From: Oscillospiraceae bacterium | GTDB lineage: Bacteria; Bacillota; Clostridia; Oscillospirales; CAG-272 | Direction: 5' to 3' | Assembly: GCA_015064855.1 (NCBI GenBank) | Contig: SVRK01000006.1 | Span: 1-64,000 of the forward strand | Length of the DNA stretch: 64,000 bases | In this document: positions 1 through 7,394 of the stretch, in pieces | Layout of the letters: the number at the start of each line of letters is the position of its first letter | Position numbering within the stretch: position 1 is the stretch's first letter | The notes under the pieces: generated by a model | Told to the model about the DNA's origin: nothing | Seen by the model: the letters and a program-made list of their open reading frames with translations, nothing else | Databases searched by the model: none | Made by a program: the position numbers and the translations under genes

Positions 1-822
1 TGCCTTGGTGATGAGGGAGTTACAGTTGCGCTTGGCGAAAAAACAGTTAAAATACCAAAAAGCGTTACTGTGAACAATGAAAAGATTCCTCTTATGTTTA
101 GTGAATATGACAAGCTGATTGTTGATGGCGAAAGAAAAAGGGTTATTTACCGGCAGGGCTCTTTTTATAAGGAGTTTGAGAACGGAAATCAGATTGCAAC
201 ACACAATTGGGCGAGTCAAAATGGATACGGAAACAATTATATCTATCAAAAGTGGTATCACAATACCGAAATTTTAAATAATGGCTATTGCAACTATTTT
301 CCTTTGGTGCCTATGAACTGGGATACGATGTCAAAGCAAGAAAATGTTTTTGCTTTGTATAGTGCAGATGATTATATAGCTTTTAGAACGAATGGCACAA
401 TGACGCTTACCGAGTTTAAAAATTGGATAGCAGAAAAATATAATGGCACCCCCTTGACTCTTTTGGTAAAGAGAGTGGATGCAATCGAGCACGATTTGAC
501 GGATACGAATTTTGGCAAGGAGCTACTTCTGTTAACGCTAGAGGCGGATAAAAGTGATAGGCTTTCGGTTTCGGGCAATCTTGGTGGCGCACCGATAAGT
601 GCGGTTTATTATTCAACCAAGGAGGCAGATACGGTAAACATAACCGTGAAATACATAGATGAGAGCGGAAACAAAATAAAAGAGCCGTGGATAAACCAGA
701 CGCGCAAGGGCTCAAAATTTTTAATTGTCGCGCCTCATATAGACGGCTATGCAAGAGTGACAAACGAGGTTTATGGCGTTGCCGATAATGACAGTGAAAT
801 AATTTTGGAATACAGGAGGTAA
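1..822 (+). CDS. Partial protein with C-terminal MucBP-like domain, possibly phage structural
   Basis: The reading frame is open from base 1, so the gene begins upstream of the window; the GTG at 70 is only an internal codon. About 273 residues are visible. The last ~60 residues (around ITVKYIDESGNKI up to the stop) resemble a MucBP-type beta domain found in surface adhesins. The central part, with a TPLTLLVKRVDAIEHDLTDT stretch, recalls C-terminal segments of phage minor structural proteins in Clostridia, but that is a weak impression. The next gene starts 3 nt downstream, so this is the promoter-proximal visible member of a five-gene run. Function unknown: a phage tail or fibre protein and a surface adhesin are both possible. 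Confidence 0.45.
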   Translation, partial: CLGDEGVTVALGEKTVKIPKSVTVNNEKIPLMFSEYDKLIVDGERKRVIYRQGSFYKEFENGNQIATHNWASQNGYGNNYIYQKWYHNTEILNNGYCNYFPLVPMNWDTMSKQENVFALYSADDYIAFRTNGTMTLTEFKNWIAEKYNGTPLTLLVKRVDAIEHDLTDTNFGKELLLLTLEADKSDRLSVSGNLGGAPISAVYYSTKEADTVNITVKYIDESGNKIKEPWINQTRKGSKFLIVAPHIDGYARVTNEVYGVADNDSEIILEYRR

Positions 823-825
823 ATT

Positions 826-1080
826 ATGATGCTACCGTATGAAAACGTATACAGCCTTGAAAATGGGGCTTTGATAAAAAACACCGAAAACAAAATCGAG
901 TACATAGACGAAAATGGAAAGAAAAGAGTAAAAACAAATCCAACCTATAAGGATTTTAGGAAGATTGGAAAATATCCCTTGAATATAGATGGGGATGGTG
1001 AAATTCTCGGCTACAAAGTAGAAAACGGCTATATTGTGCCTATCTACAAAGCCGAAAAAACGGAGGAAGAAGAATTATGA
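826..1080 (+). CDS. Small hypothetical protein (84 aa)
   Basis: An 84-residue charged, soluble protein with no signal peptide or membrane segment. It is preceded by a strong AGGAGG ribosome site that overlaps the end of the upstream gene, and its stop overlaps the start of the next gene (ATGA at 1077-1080), so it is translated as part of a coupled set. The sequence is rich in Lys, Glu, Asn and Tyr and ends in a run of Glu. I do not recognise the family; the context suggests an accessory protein of the same phage-like or surface module. Confidence 0.6.
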   Translation: MMLPYENVYSLENGALIKNTENKIEYIDENGKKRVKTNPTYKDFRKIGKYPLNIDGDGEILGYKVENGYIVPIYKAEKTEEEEL

Positions 1081-1760
1081 AAAAGACACTGATAACAATA
1101 GGAATTGTATTGGCTTTTACCTTGCTTTTTGTGTTTGTCTTCCGCTTTACAGGTGGAGCAGAAGAGCTTTTAGCCGTAGATACTACGGAGAATGAGAGCG
1201 TCATGGATAGCGAAGCGGTAATTGTAGGGAACGGCGCGCCATCTAGCGAAGAGGTTGTAGGGGACGGCGCCTCGACGTCCCGAGTCGAAGAGGACTTTGA
1301 CTTAAAAGCCTACATAAAGGAAAAAATTGTGCCTGTGGTTGTGGGCGTTTTAACCTCATCATCTGCGCTTTTGGCAACACTTATGGCAATAAGAAAATCA
1401 CTTGCCTCAATAGGTGACACCAAGGACACCTTTAAAAAGGAAGCGAGAAGACGAGAGGAAAAATTTAGGGAGGAGAGCGAGCATTTAAGAGAAAAAACCG
1501 AGGAAATTGAAAAAATGGTTGCCTTGGTTCCCGAGCTTGAAAAGCGAGTAACAGAGCTAGATAAAAATATGCAAGCATTGATTTCGGAGTGTGCGAGCCT
1601 TGGCAAAATGATTTCTCTTGGCTTTAGCCAAGACGAAAGGGTTGTTACAAGCGGAAACGGCAAAAAAATCTCAAAGCTGCTTCAAAATTGTGAGCTTATG
1701 TCCAAAAGCATAAAAAATTTAGACGAGGCAGTATCAAGCGTTAGCGAGGCAAGGGTATGA
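1077..1760 (+). CDS. Membrane-anchored coiled-coil protein carrying an in-frame REP-like insertion
   Basis: 227 residues. There is an N-terminal hydrophobic segment (~4-23, signal anchor), an acidic linker (~28-75), a second hydrophobic segment (~84-105) and then a long charged heptad-rich region (~112-170) that should form a coiled coil. Overlaps of 4 nt (ATGA) with both neighbours indicate translational coupling. The linker contains DNA of the GTAGGGG repeat family (1257-1282, and a decayed copy near 1224-1243), read as Val-Gly-Asp-Gly-Ala-Ser. Topology resembles phage holin-associated or envelope spanning proteins, but no family is recognised. Confidence 0.6.
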   Translation: MKKTLITIGIVLAFTLLFVFVFRFTGGAEELLAVDTTENESVMDSEAVIVGNGAPSSEEVVGDGASTSRVEEDFDLKAYIKEKIVPVVVGVLTSSSALLATLMAIRKSLASIGDTKDTFKKEARRREEKFREESEHLREKTEEIEKMVALVPELEKRVTELDKNMQALISECASLGKMISLGFSQDERVVTSGNGKKISKLLQNCELMSKSIKNLDEAVSSVSEARV

Positions 1761-2164
1761 AAAAAATAAAGCTTCCATTCCTTTATTGCGCCTCACTTTG
1801 CGCCAGCGTTTTACCTGTGTTAATTTACTTTTTAGTAAATTACGATAAATATATTAGCACAGCTCCGCAAAAATTCAAGCTCCTTTTCGGTGGACTTTTG
1901 GCGGTTGGAATTTTAATTGCAAAAACAATAGGGGCTTTTAAAATCAACTCCGGTATTGTGTTTTTTGGATTTGCGTTTGTTTTTTCATACTTACTTGAAA
2001 GCATAGTTTCCGACCTTCTTGTTTTTTCCTTTCTTGCCCTTGTGGGTGAGATTTTAGCTATGATTGTAAGAGCCTTTATAAAGCGCGAAAAAGCAAAGCA
2101 AACGGAACAAAGACAAGAAGAGGCGATAGAAAGAGCAATTTTAAAATCAAGCGGACGGGTATAA
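1757..2164 (+). CDS. Small integral membrane protein (135 aa)
   Basis: A 135-residue protein with about four hydrophobic helices (roughly 8-28, 42-58, 65-80 and 83-107) followed by a charged Lys/Glu/Gln-rich cytoplasmic tail. It overlaps the previous gene by ATGA and the next starts 1 nt after its stop. Size and topology would fit a holin-like or accessory membrane protein of the module starting upstream of this window, but there is no diagnostic motif. Confidence 0.55.
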   Translation: MKKIKLPFLYCASLCASVLPVLIYFLVNYDKYISTAPQKFKLLFGGLLAVGILIAKTIGAFKINSGIVFFGFAFVFSYLLESIVSDLLVFSFLALVGEILAMIVRAFIKREKAKQTEQRQEEAIERAILKSSGRV

Positions 2165-2165
2165 T

Positions 2166-3056
2166 ATGAAAAAGAATAGCTTTTCAGAAATTTTTTATAA
2201 AAACGCGGGATATTTGGCGGTCTCATTAATTTCACTTGCTTATATTGCAGGAAGCTTTATTATGATTTCGGAAACGGGCAAAACCATTTACGAGATAATT
2301 GCAGGCGGAATTATAAGTATGATTGTCGGTATTTTGATAAACGGCGTTTTTCGTTCACTTGGACTTCGACGAGGAGAGGAGGATGAAAGAACGATTTCAA
2401 CCACTTCCCTCTACGCGCAAACCATAGACTCGGTTGTGTGCCATATTGACAAATTACAGGATTTTTGCGATATGGAAAACACACGCGCTCTTTCCAATAT
2501 AAGAAAGAAAATTTTGGCGCGTGTGGGCATCTCCTATAGAGATTGCTTTGATGAAGAGGGAGTTGTAAAATCATATGATTATGAGCTTTATAGCGATGAG
2601 CAAATAGAGATGGCAAGGGGAAGAAAAAGACGCAAATATTTAAAAATAAACAAGGCAAGAAAGCGCGCCTACGATAAAGCGGTGAATGTAAAAATTAAGC
2701 TCCTGTCTCCTGCAATTTTAACCTCTGACAGCGTAAAGGAAAACGACCCCTTCAATTTTGGAAAAAGCAAAAAGGAGTATAGCTCGCAAAAGAATACAGC
2801 TGATGTAATTTCTCGTGTTGTGATGGCGGTTATTTTTGGTTATTTCGGCGTTTCCTTGGCTAGTGAAATAAATATCGCGCTCCTGATTTGGAACACAATG
2901 CAAATTGTGATGTATATAGCATCGGGCGTTGTTCAAATGTACTCAACCTATTCGTGGATAGTAAACGACCACCGCGTGGGAGTAATTAAGAAGATTGATT
3001 GCTTGCAGAAGTTTAAGCTTTACGCAGAGCATATGGGCATTGATACAAAGGCATAA
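2166..3056 (+). CDS. Membrane protein of unknown function (296 aa), last gene of the module
   Basis: 296 residues with two N-terminal hydrophobic helices (~12-35 and ~42-62), a long charged soluble middle (~70-210) rich in Arg/Lys, and two further helices (~213-232 and ~236-262). It is the distal gene of the tight cluster at 1-3056. Its last codons (Asp-Thr-Lys-Ala-stop) lie in a short sequence, acaaaggcataa, that recurs in non-coding DNA at 12244-12255, so the natural C-terminus may have been supplied by a repeat. No family recognised. Confidence 0.55.
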   Translation: MKKNSFSEIFYKNAGYLAVSLISLAYIAGSFIMISETGKTIYEIIAGGIISMIVGILINGVFRSLGLRRGEEDERTISTTSLYAQTIDSVVCHIDKLQDFCDMENTRALSNIRKKILARVGISYRDCFDEEGVVKSYDYELYSDEQIEMARGRKRRKYLKINKARKRAYDKAVNVKIKLLSPAILTSDSVKENDPFNFGKSKKEYSSQKNTADVISRVVMAVIFGYFGVSLASEINIALLIWNTMQIVMYIASGVVQMYSTYSWIVNDHRVGVIKKIDCLQKFKLYAEHMGIDTKA

Positions 3057-3335
3057 CCAAAAACAAAAAGCAAAAGAGATGTATTTTTTACAAGTGCGTC
3101 TCTTTTGTTATTTTAATAAGGTTGAAAAACTACGTTTTTCTCCAAAGATAAACGCTTTTTGTTTTTTATCGGCGATTTTTACCTCTCGATGTACAAAGTA
3201 CACCTTCGGATAAAAATCACCAATTTCTGCTCTTTGTCTCTTCGCCCTTTAGGGTGTGGGCTGTGACGTGACGGCATAACCAAAATTAAAAGGCAATAAG
3301 AGGAACACTATTATCGGTGCGCCTCTTTTGCTGTT
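3057..3335 (+). repeat. Intergenic repeat block with two terminator-like modules and a GTACAAAGTAC hairpin
   Basis: This gene-free stretch holds two copies of a module that begins ggcataacca and runs into a hairpin with CTCTTTT arms: the first hairpin is at 3072-3108 and a second at 3298-3329. Between them, 3168-3224, lies a large imperfect hairpin with a conserved apex GTACAAAGTAC. Related blocks lie at 12231-12559 and 38646-39400, also just after plus-strand genes. The hairpins probably terminate transcription of the 1-3056 gene set; the rest is unexplained. Confidence 0.6.
3168..3224. repeat. GTACAAAGTAC-apex hairpin, copy A
   Basis: The arms, ATCGGCGATTTTTA on the left and TAAAAATCACCAAT on the right, pair over 14 positions with two C/A mismatches that become G-U wobbles in a minus-strand transcript. 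The apex region GTACAAAGTAC is shared with copies at 12355, 38773 and 39267, whereas the arms are different. Confidence 0.55.
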
Positions 3336-3360
3336 GTAGGGGAAGGGCTTGCTCTTCCCG
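3336..3360 (+). repeat. REP-like element (GTAGGGG family)
   Basis: Starts GTAGGGGAAGGGC and closes with GCTCTTCCCG, forming a hairpin with a TT loop. The same element lies inverted at 7248-7272. Confidence 0.7.
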
Positions 3361-3377
3361 TGAGTGAAGAGGCAATC

Positions 3378-3404
3378 GTAGGGGCGCGCATTGCGTGTCT
3401 GCCC
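3378..3404 (+). repeat. REP-like element (GTAGGGG family), variant arms
   Basis: Starts GTAGGGGCGCGC and closes GCGTGTCTGCCC. It is 17 nt after the previous copy and in the same orientation, with a different but still self-complementary inner stem. Confidence 0.6.
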
Positions 3405-3483
3405 AAAAGCCACCTTTGGAGAGAGGGGACGCGCATTTTAAGTTTCCCCCAACATTTAACATTCACTTTATATATAAAGAATA

Positions 3484-3512
3484 TTGACATTTACTTTCTC
3501 TAGTGATAAAAT
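3484..3512 (+). promoter_or_regulatory. SigA-type promoter of the transketolase operon
   Basis: A TTGACA -35 box at 3484-3489, a 17-nt spacer and a TAAAAT -10 box at 3507-3512 with an upstream TG (extended -10). The predicted start lies about 30 nt before the TTGGAGG ribosome site of the first transketolase gene. Confidence 0.8.
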
Positions 3513-3548
3513 ATCTCATATAGAAATATTGTCTTGGAGGAAAAGATA

Positions 3549-4394
3549 ATGAGTGAAAAAACACTAGCGCTTCAAAAGGTTGCAACCGAGATTAGACTCG
3601 GTATTATTGAGGCGGTATATAATGCAAAATCAGGACATCCGGGTGGTGCACTTTCCAGTGCCGACATCTTGGCTTGTCTATATTTTTCGGAGTTGAACGT
3701 TGACCCAAGTAACGCAAAGGATGAAAACCGTGACCGCTTTGTTATGTCAAAGGGACATTCCTGCCCCGGTCTTTATTCCGCACTTGCTTTGAAGGGCTTT
3801 TTCCCACAAGAGGAATTAAAATCGTTTAGACACACGGGCGCGCTTTTACAGGGTCACCCTGATATGAAGGCGATTAACGGCGTTGATATGTCGGCAGGCT
3901 CGCTCGGTCAAGGCTTTTCCTGTGCTTGCGGTATGGCACTTGCAGGCAAGTTGAACGGCAAGGATTACCGTACATACGCACTGGTTGGCGATGGCGAGAG
4001 CCAAGAGGGTCAGGTTTGGGAGGCTATTATGTTTGCTGCCCACTATAAGCTTGACAACCTTTGCTTAATTATTGATAATAACGGACTTCAAATTGACGGA
4101 CGCGTTTCGGACGTTATGAACGTTATGCCATACGAGAGCAAATTAGAGGCTTTCGGCTGGAACGTAATTTCCATTGACGGACACAATTATGACGAGATTT
4201 TATCCGCGTTTGAAAAAGCAAAAGCAGTGAAGGGCAAGCCAACCGCAATAGTTGCTAAAACGGTAAAGGGCAAGGGCGTTTCCTTTATGGAGGACCAAGC
4301 ATCCTGGCACGGTAAAGCGCCAAACGAGGAACAATATAATCAAGCAATGGCAGAATTAACACAATTTAAAAATTCTTTAGGGGGTAATAACTAA
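3549..4394 (+). CDS. Transketolase, N-terminal (TPP-binding) subunit
   Basis: This protein and the next gene product together make transketolase, which transfers two-carbon ketol units between pentose and hexose phosphates using thiamine diphosphate. The 281-residue product has the N-terminal GHPGG motif, a GHPDMK segment, and the TPP-pyrophosphate motif GDGESQEGQVWEA with a following Asn-rich IIDNNGLQ. Split transketolases of ~280 + ~310 residues are the usual form in many Clostridia and archaea, so this is not a frameshift. I chose the ATG at 3549 over an upstream in-frame TTG (3534) because TTGGAGG sits 8-10 nt before it. The stop overlaps the next start by one base (TAATG). Confidence 0.93.
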   Translation: MSEKTLALQKVATEIRLGIIEAVYNAKSGHPGGALSSADILACLYFSELNVDPSNAKDENRDRFVMSKGHSCPGLYSALALKGFFPQEELKSFRHTGALLQGHPDMKAINGVDMSAGSLGQGFSCACGMALAGKLNGKDYRTYALVGDGESQEGQVWEAIMFAAHYKLDNLCLIIDNNGLQIDGRVSDVMNVMPYESKLEAFGWNVISIDGHNYDEILSAFEKAKAVKGKPTAIVAKTVKGKGVSFMEDQASWHGKAPNEEQYNQAMAELTQFKNSLGGNN

Positions 4395-5338
4395 TGGCAG
4401 ATAAGATTGCAACAAGAGAAGCTTATGGCAATGCACTTGCCGAGCTTGGCGAAATAAATAACGACGTTGTTGTTTTGGACGCTGACCTTGCAGAAGCTAC
4501 CAAAACATGCATATTTAAGAAGAAATTCCCCGAAAGATTTTTCGACTGTGGTATTGCTGAAAACAATATGTTTTCAGTAGCTGCGGGTCTTTCCACCTGT
4601 GGCAAGATTCCTTTTGCAAGCACCTTTGCTATGTTTGCAGCAGGCAGAAGCTTTGAGCAGATTAGAAACTCAATAGGCTACCCACACTTAAACGTTAAAA
4701 TATGTGCAACTCACGCGGGCATTTCCGTTGGTGAGGATGGTGCAACCCACCAATGTAATGAGGATATTGCGCTTATGCGTACAATACCCGGTATGGTTGT
4801 TATTAACCCAAGTGACGGAATAGAAGCGCGCGAGGCACTTATGGCGGCGGCTAAATATGAGGGACCTGTATATCTCCGTTTTGGCAGACTTGCTCTCCCT
4901 ATAATCAATGATTTTGAGGGATATAAATTTGAAATCGGCAAGGCTATTAAAATGGCAGAGGGAACTGACGTTACAATAGTTGCAAACGGTATGATGGTTT
5001 ATGAAGCGCTTGAGGCAAGAAAAATGTTAGAGGGCGAAGGTATTTCCGCATCCGTTATCAATGTACATACAGTAAAACCGCTTGATGTTGAAGCTATTGT
5101 AAACGATGCAAAAATCACGGGTGCTGTTGTTGTCAGTGAGGAGCATAACGTTATAGGTGCACTCGGTTCGGCGGTTGCAGAGGCAATCAGCGAAAATTAC
5201 CCTGTTCCCGTTGTACGCCACGGTGTAAACGACGTGTTCGGCAAGAGTGGTCCTGCAAAGGAGCTTATCGAATATTACGAGTTAAACGCAAAGGGAATTG
5301 TTGAAAAAGTAAAGAAAGCAATTAGCTTAAAGAAATAA
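4394..5338 (+). CDS. Transketolase, C-terminal (pyrimidine-binding) subunit
   Basis: 314 residues forming the second half of the split transketolase. The segment CGIAENNMFSVAAGLS contains the catalytic Glu that activates the TPP aminopyrimidine, followed by the Phe/Tyr-rich FAMF...RSFEQIRNSIGYP stretch and a C-terminal transketolase fold (~190-310). Start and stop overlap with the upstream subunit (TAATG) should keep the two polypeptides in equal amounts. A strong hairpin terminator follows at 5341. With the other subunit it serves the non-oxidative pentose phosphate pathway in a fermenter that probably lacks the oxidative branch; the latter point is inference. Confidence 0.93.
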   Translation: MADKIATREAYGNALAELGEINNDVVVLDADLAEATKTCIFKKKFPERFFDCGIAENNMFSVAAGLSTCGKIPFASTFAMFAAGRSFEQIRNSIGYPHLNVKICATHAGISVGEDGATHQCNEDIALMRTIPGMVVINPSDGIEAREALMAAAKYEGPVYLRFGRLALPIINDFEGYKFEIGKAIKMAEGTDVTIVANGMMVYEALEARKMLEGEGISASVINVHTVKPLDVEAIVNDAKITGAVVVSEEHNVIGALGSAVAEAISENYPVPVVRHGVNDVFGKSGPAKELIEYYELNAKGIVEKVKKAISLKK

Positions 5339-5340
5339 TT

Positions 5341-5369
5341 AAAAGCCACGGATTTCCGTGGCTTTTTGC
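5341..5369 (+). terminator. Intrinsic terminator after transketolase
   Basis: Stem agccacgga / tccgtggct with a short T-rich loop and a following T run. The same stem is reused after nifJ at 18919-18947. Confidence 0.85.
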
Positions 5370-5376
5370 ATGGCAA

Positions 5377-5414
5377 AATCCCTCCGAGTCGTTAAACCAA
5401 CTCGGAGGGATTAT
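5377..5414 (+). repeat. Partial CTCGGAGGGATT repeat (second hairpin family)
   Basis: An inverted pair, aatccctccgag and ctcggagggatt, separated by about 14 nt. The motif is the distal half of the ~50-bp elements at 11459, 14327 and 40654. Confidence 0.5.
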
Positions 5415-5417
5415 CTT

Positions 5418-5483
5418 GTAGGGGAATAACCTCCCCTACATGAACAATATTGATACACCGTAGGGGAGGGGTTTGCCCTCCCG
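5418..5483 (+). repeat. Paired REP-like elements with a 20-nt spacer
   Basis: The first unit (5418-5439) has perfect 7-bp arms GTAGGGG / CCCCTAC. A 20-nt spacer containing gaacaatattgataca leads to a second unit at 5460-5483 (GTAGGGGAGGGG ... CCCTCCCG). The same spacer and pairing recur at 19323-19390. Confidence 0.7.
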
Positions 5484-5521
5484 TGAGAGCAAGTAAAAAG
5501 ATATTACAAAATGGAAGAATC

Positions 5522-5550
5522 TTGACAATCCATATAATTTAATTTATAAT
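5522..5550 (+). promoter_or_regulatory. Consensus SigA promoter of the LRR lipoprotein gene
   Basis: TTGACA at 5522-5527, 17-nt spacer, TATAAT at 5545-5550. The ribosome site TAGGAGAG lies at about 5571. Confidence 0.85.
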
Positions 5551-5582
5551 TAAATCATAAAGATTCTATTTAGGAGAGAAAA

Positions 5583-7073
5583 ATGAAAAAGATACTATTT
5601 GCACTTCTTATGGCTTTAACTATCTCATTGCTTCTTGTTTCTTGCGGTGTGCAGGGTGAAAAGGGCGACAAAGGAGAAACGGGGGCAAAGGGTGACACCG
5701 GTGAGCAAGGAGAAAAAGGTGAGACAGGTAAGGGCGTCGACCGCTTTGAAATCGTTGATGGAGAATTAATAATCTACTACACCGATGGCACAAGCCAAAA
5801 CCTCGGCAAAATAGAGGGTGAGACCGAGGGCACAGATGGCCTTGAATATTATCCTCTTGACGACGGCACGTATGTCGTTAGTGGCGGGACAACCACGTTT
5901 CTTGAAAAAATAGAAATTCCCAAATATTATAAAGGAAAAGCGGTTACACAAATAAAAAACAGAGCTTTTCAAAATGCTAAAAATTTGAAGGAAATAACTA
6001 TACCCGATAGCGTAACAAGTATAGGAGACGAGGCGTTCCAAAATTGCACAGGTTTAACAAGTATTGAAATACCAAGTAGTGTTACAAGTATAGGAGGCGC
6101 TGCGTTTTTGTATTGCTCAAGCTTGACAAATGTAACTATACCCGATAGCGTAACAAGTATAGGAAGCTCTGCATTCTCGGGTTGCACAGGCTTGACAAGC
6201 GTAACTATACCTGATAGCGTAACAAGTATAGGAAGCTTTGCATTCTCGGGTTGCACAGGCTTGACAAGCGTAACTATACCTGATAGCGTAACAAGTATAG
6301 GAGAATCTGCGTTCTATAATTGTTCATCACTTACCTATAATGAATATGATAATGCATATTATTTAGGAAATGACGATAATCCATACGTAGTATTAATAAA
6401 AGCAAAGGATGAATCTATTACCTCTTGTACTATAAATGAAAATACTAAAGTTATATATGAAGAAGCGTTCAAAGATTGTGCAAGCTTGACAAGTGTAACT
6501 ATTGGGGATAACGTAACAAGTATAGGAGACGAGACGTTCCGAAATTGCACAGGCTTGACAAATGTAACTATACCCGATAGCGTAACAAGCATAGGATACG
6601 CTGCGTTCGATGATTGTTTATCACTTACCTATAATGAATATGATAATGCATATTATTTAGGAAATGACAATAATCCATACGTAGTATTAATGAAAGCAAA
6701 GGATACATCTATTACCTCTTGTACTATAAATGAAAATACTAAATTTATACATAGTGAAGCGTTCAGAGGTTGCACAAGCTTGACAAGTGTAGCAATAGGC
6801 GATAGTGTAACAAGTATAGGATACGGTGCGTTCTTGGGTTGCACAGGCTTGACAAGTATAACAATAGGCGATAGCGTAACAAGTATAGGAAGTGATGCGT
6901 TCCGTGGTTGCACAAGCTTGACAATTTACTGCGAAGCGACAAGTGAACCAAGCGGTTGGTATTCAAACTGGAACAGTTCAAGTCGCCCTGTATATTGGTA
7001 TAGCGAAGAAGAGCCGACAAGAAGCGGCAACTATTGGCACTATGTTGACGGAGTAGTAACCGTTTGGGAATAA
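5583..7073 (+). CDS. BspA-type leucine-rich-repeat lipoprotein with collagen-like stalk
   Basis: 496 residues. A lipoprotein signal peptide ends in the lipobox LVSC (Cys21). It is followed by ten collagen-like Gly-X-Y triplets (22-51), a ~35-residue DGELIIYYTDGT linker domain, and then BspA/LRR_5 repeats with the unit IPDSVTSIGxxAFxxCxxLTSV to the end. A 98-codon block (6326-6447 matched by 6620-6741 at the DNA level) is tandemly duplicated, and the LRR units themselves are near-identical 69-bp DNA repeats, so unit number is likely to vary between strains. Predicted to be displayed on the outer face of the membrane and to bind host or dietary ligands. Consensus promoter upstream and hairpin terminator downstream make it monocistronic. 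Confidence 0.85.
   Translation: MKKILFALLMALTISLLLVSCGVQGEKGDKGETGAKGDTGEQGEKGETGKGVDRFEIVDGELIIYYTDGTSQNLGKIEGETEGTDGLEYYPLDDGTYVVSGGTTTFLEKIEIPKYYKGKAVTQIKNRAFQNAKNLKEITIPDSVTSIGDEAFQNCTGLTSIEIPSSVTSIGGAAFLYCSSLTNVTIPDSVTSIGSSAFSGCTGLTSVTIPDSVTSIGSFAFSGCTGLTSVTIPDSVTSIGESAFYNCSSLTYNEYDNAYYLGNDDNPYVVLIKAKDESITSCTINENTKVIYEEAFKDCASLTSVTIGDNVTSIGDETFRNCTGLTNVTIPDSVTSIGYAAFDDCLSLTYNEYDNAYYLGNDNNPYVVLMKAKDTSITSCTINENTKFIHSEAFRGCTSLTSVAIGDSVTSIGYGAFLGCTGLTSITIGDSVTSIGSDAFRGCTSLTIYCEATSEPSGWYSNWNSSSRPVYWYSEEEPTRSGNYWHYVDGVVTVWE
6326..6741 (+). repeat. Tandem 294-bp duplication inside the LRR gene
   Basis: The block starting atcacttacctataatgaat occurs at 6326 and again at 6620, exactly 294 bp (98 codons) apart, with only scattered mismatches over about 120 nt. 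The reading frame is preserved. Confidence 0.85.
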
Positions 7074-7087
7074 GAATCAAATAAAAA

Positions 7088-7115
7088 CAAAAAGAGACCG
7101 CAGGGTCTCTTTTTT
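7088..7115 (+). terminator. Intrinsic terminator of the LRR lipoprotein gene
   Basis: Stem aaaagagacc / gggtctcttt with a GCA loop, followed by a T run. Confidence 0.85.
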
Positions 7116-7142
7116 GTTGCCTCCCTTTACAAGGGAGGCATG

Positions 7143-7322
7143 CGGGACGTCGAGGGCGCCGTCCCCTACGGCGTATTGTTAATTTTATTGGTTATTTGTA
7201 GGGGAGTGGTTTCCGCTCCCGTTCTGTTTTTTGTTTTCTTTTGTTTTCGGGAAGAGCAAGCCCTTCCCCTACGATGTGCCGTTAATTTCATTTATCGTTT
7301 GTAGGGGAGGTTATTCCCCTAC
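7143..7322. repeat. Cluster of four REP-like elements in BIME-like pairs
   Basis: The gap between the convergent genes holds four GTAGGGG elements: minus at 7143-7169, plus at 7198-7221, minus at 7248-7272 and plus (near-palindromic) at 7301-7322. In both minus-plus pairs the GTAG feet face each other across exactly 28 nt (7170-7197 and 7273-7300), and the two spacers match at about 18 of 28 positions. A ggaggca hairpin at 7119-7140 belongs to the second repeat family. Confidence 0.75.
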
Positions 7323-7394
7323 GAGGGGAAATGTCGCGTTGCGACAAAAGGGTTGCGCCCTGCTAAGGGTATATCCTCCCGCTTTGCGCCCTTT

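Noticed and set aside
1..3056. Confident prophage call for the first five genes
   Set aside because: Only a weak resemblance of the first gene to phage minor structural proteins was seen; no terminase, portal, capsid, lysin or integrase is present in the window.
3549..5338. Transketolase interrupted by a frameshift
   Set aside because: The second half has its own start coupled by TAATG, and the split two-subunit form is normal in Clostridia.
3336..7322. GTAGGGG repeats as a CRISPR array or degenerate direct-repeat array
   Set aside because: The units are palindromic, occur in both orientations, have irregular spacing and differ in their arms; there are no unique ~30-nt spacers and no cas genes.
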